Positions 4,317-5,800 of a DNA stretch of 5,800 bases are shown here, one piece after another; positions within the stretch are counted from its first letter, which is position 1; every line of letters begins with the position of its first letter. Under the pieces are notes generated by a model that saw nothing but the letters and a program-made list of their open reading frames with translations, was not told the DNA's origin and made no database searches. Position numbers and translations under genes: made by a program. The stretch comes from an uncultured Oscillospiraceae bacterium (GTDB lineage: Bacteria > Bacillota > Clostridia > Oscillospirales > Acutalibacteraceae): assembly GCA_900552605.1 (NCBI GenBank), contig USAR01000100.1, positions 1 to 5,800 of the forward strand, in the 5' to 3' direction.

Positions 4317-5800
4317 ATGCTTACCTTGGACAAGATGAAAAAAGGCAAACCGCTTTACAAACAAACATTTTTCACCGCTTTTTGCATAGCGGCGGCGTTT
4401 TTCATTCCGTATATCCTTATGGGCAACGGGTATTTCTTGTTTTACGGCGATTTCAACGTTCAGCAGGTGCCGTTTTATCAGCTTTGTCACCGTGCCGTGC
4501 GTGAGGGTAACTTCGGCTGGAATTGGTACACCGACCTCGGCGCAAACTTTATAGGGTCATACAGCTTTTATCTTTTGGGCAGTCCTTTTTTCTGGCTTAC
4601 CGTTCCTTTTCCCAACAGCTTTGTGCCGTACCTCATGGGACCGCTGTTAATTTTAAAATTTGCGCTTGCTGCTCTCACAGCTTACTGCTATATAAGCCGC
4701 TTTGTAAAGCACAATGAAAGCGCAATGCTCGGCGGACTTTTGTATGCTTTTTGCGGCTTTTCGGTTTACAACATCTTTTTTAACCATTTTCACGAAGCCA
4801 TAATAGTTTTTCCGCTTTTACTTCTTGCAATGGAAAAGCATATTGCAGACGGCAAACGCGGCTATTTTGCAGCCGCTGTTTTCCTTGCCGCCGTTACAAA
4901 CTACTTCTTCTTTTTCGGGATGGTGGTTTTCTGTGTTATATATTGGCTTTTAAGAATAATTACAAGAAGCGTTAAGCAATCGCTTCGCTCGTTTCTCGCA
5001 ATGCTTACTGAAGCGGTTTTGGGCGTTGCCTGCTCGGCATTCATACTTTTGCCAACAGTGCTTTGCGTTATGCAAAATTCACGTGTCTCAAGCTTTAATT
5101 GGGGCTACGACTCGTGGCTATACGGCAGGGTGCAGATTTATGCCAACATTTTAGAGGTGCTTTTCTTCCCTCCCGATATTCCCGCGCGTCCCGTGTTTTT
5201 CCCCGGCGCAGATGTAAAGTGGTCATCGCTCGGCGCATGGTTGCCGCTTATGGGAATTGTGGGCGGTGTGGCATACGGCAAAACACACAAAAAAAGCTGG
5301 ATTACAAAGCTGCTTTCAATATCGCTTTTTATGTCGCTCGTGCCTGTTCTCAATGCCGCTTTTTATATGTTTAACAGTGCCTATTACGCACGCTGGTTCT
5401 TTATGCCGCTGCTGATTCTTTGCCTTAGTTCGGTTATGGCAATTGAGGACGACCGTGTGGACTTTAAACCCGCTTTCAAGTGGGTGTTTGCAGTAACCGC
5501 CGTTATAACTCTTATTGTGGGTCTTTGGCCGGACGGTCAAAACGACGACGGCAGCATTACACGCTTCGGGATATACACCTTCGAAGCCGACAGCTTTACC
5601 TATATCGGCAGATATTGGGCAACCTGTTTAATTGCTCTCGGCTCGCTTGTAACGCTTGGAGTGCTGCTTAAAAAATACCGCAAATATCACAAGATGTTTT
5701 TGCGTTCGGCAATATCAGCGGTTGCGGTTATCTCGGTTATATACTCCGCTTTCTTCATAGGCTGCGGCAAATGTCATTCATACGATATTAAAAACGAGGT
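4317..5800 (+). CDS. YfhO-family polytopic membrane protein, probable GT-C glycosyltransferase (3' end outside window)
   Basis: The frame is open from ATG 4317 to the right edge: 494 complete codons and no stop. The product is strongly hydrophobic with about a dozen predicted membrane segments, the first at about 17-36. The first outside loop carries FYGDFNVQQVPFY (42-54) with D45, then NWYTDLGANF (69-78) with D73. Acidic residues in this loop are the usual catalytic position of GT-C glycosyltransferases that use polyprenyl-phosphate sugars. Length, loop motif and helix pattern fit the YfhO family, whose Bacillus and Listeria members glycosylate lipoteichoic acid. The acceptor in this organism cannot be told. 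GAGGGAG (4303-4309) lies 7 nt before the ATG. A CGKC motif (483-486) sits at the end of the last visible helix. Full-length family members are usually above 800 residues, so much of the protein lies outside the window. Confidence 0.85.
   Translation, partial: MLTLDKMKKGKPLYKQTFFTAFCIAAAFFIPYILMGNGYFLFYGDFNVQQVPFYQLCHRAVREGNFGWNWYTDLGANFIGSYSFYLLGSPFFWLTVPFPNSFVPYLMGPLLILKFALAALTAYCYISRFVKHNESAMLGGLLYAFCGFSVYNIFFNHFHEAIIVFPLLLLAMEKHIADGKRGYFAAAVFLAAVTNYFFFFGMVVFCVIYWLLRIITRSVKQSLRSFLAMLTEAVLGVACSAFILLPTVLCVMQNSRVSSFNWGYDSWLYGRVQIYANILEVLFFPPDIPARPVFFPGADVKWSSLGAWLPLMGIVGGVAYGKTHKKSWITKLLSISLFMSLVPVLNAAFYMFNSAYYARWFFMPLLILCLSSVMAIEDDRVDFKPAFKWVFAVTAVITLIVGLWPDGQNDDGSITRFGIYTFEADSFTYIGRYWATCLIALGSLVTLGVLLKKYRKYHKMFLRSAISAVAVISVIYSAFFIGCGKCHSYDIKNE

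Noticed and set aside
4287..4490. Minus-strand frame antisense to the start of the YfhO-family gene
   Set aside because: It covers the promoter region and the first membrane segment of a well-supported gene, and its product looks like no known family.
5099..5671. Plus- and minus-strand small frames at 5099-5374, 5138-5353, 5316-5540 and 5480-5671
   Set aside because: The YfhO-family frame runs uninterrupted through this region with sensible membrane segments, so these are out-of-frame shadows.

Overview
The window looks like part of a chromosome from a low-to-mid GC Gram-positive anaerobe, most likely a gut Clostridia member of the Oscillospiraceae/Ruminococcaceae type. This is an inference. 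It rests on the rpsF-ssb-rpsR gene order, strong AGGAGG-type ribosome binding sites, an SSB ending in DDELPF, a zinc-ribbon/kinase/PASTA protein and a YfhO-family membrane protein. Nothing indicates a prophage, transposon, CRISPR array, tRNA or rRNA.

Layout. Positions 1-110 (+) hold the last codons of a gene that resembles the C-terminus of an L-fucose/L-arabinose isomerase family protein. It converges on the minus-strand operon rpsF (1223-942), ssb (914-486), rpsR (430-191), and a strong hairpin at 136-172 appears to terminate both. The operon has a near-consensus sigma-A promoter (TTGACT, 17 nt, TATAAT) at 1329-1301 and a leader of about 70 nt with two hairpins. Upstream, also on the minus strand, is a 714-codon gene (3517-1373). 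It encodes an N-terminal four-cysteine zinc ribbon, a kinase fold, one membrane helix, four PASTA repeats and a Ser/Thr-rich tail. The next minus-strand gene (4224-3649) is a YfbR-like HD-domain 5'-deoxynucleotidase. Divergent from it, on the plus strand, a YfhO-family polytopic membrane protein starts at 4317 and runs off the right edge. No gene-free stretch exceeds about 150 bases.

How the genes fit together. The S6-SSB-S18 operon is housekeeping for translation and replication/repair, and the S18 is the zinc-binding (C+) form. The nucleotidase is a nucleotide-pool enzyme. The PASTA receptor and the YfhO protein both belong to the cell surface: the first probably senses peptidoglycan or muropeptides, the second probably transfers sugars to surface polymers. 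They are not in one operon.

The most interesting element is the PASTA protein. It keeps the kinase scaffold but has lost the ATP-binding Lys, the HRD Asp, the catalytic-loop Asn and the DFG Asp, so it is predicted to be a pseudokinase receptor. Next in interest are two divergent promoters at 4257-4290 that overlap so closely that RNA polymerase probably cannot occupy both at once.
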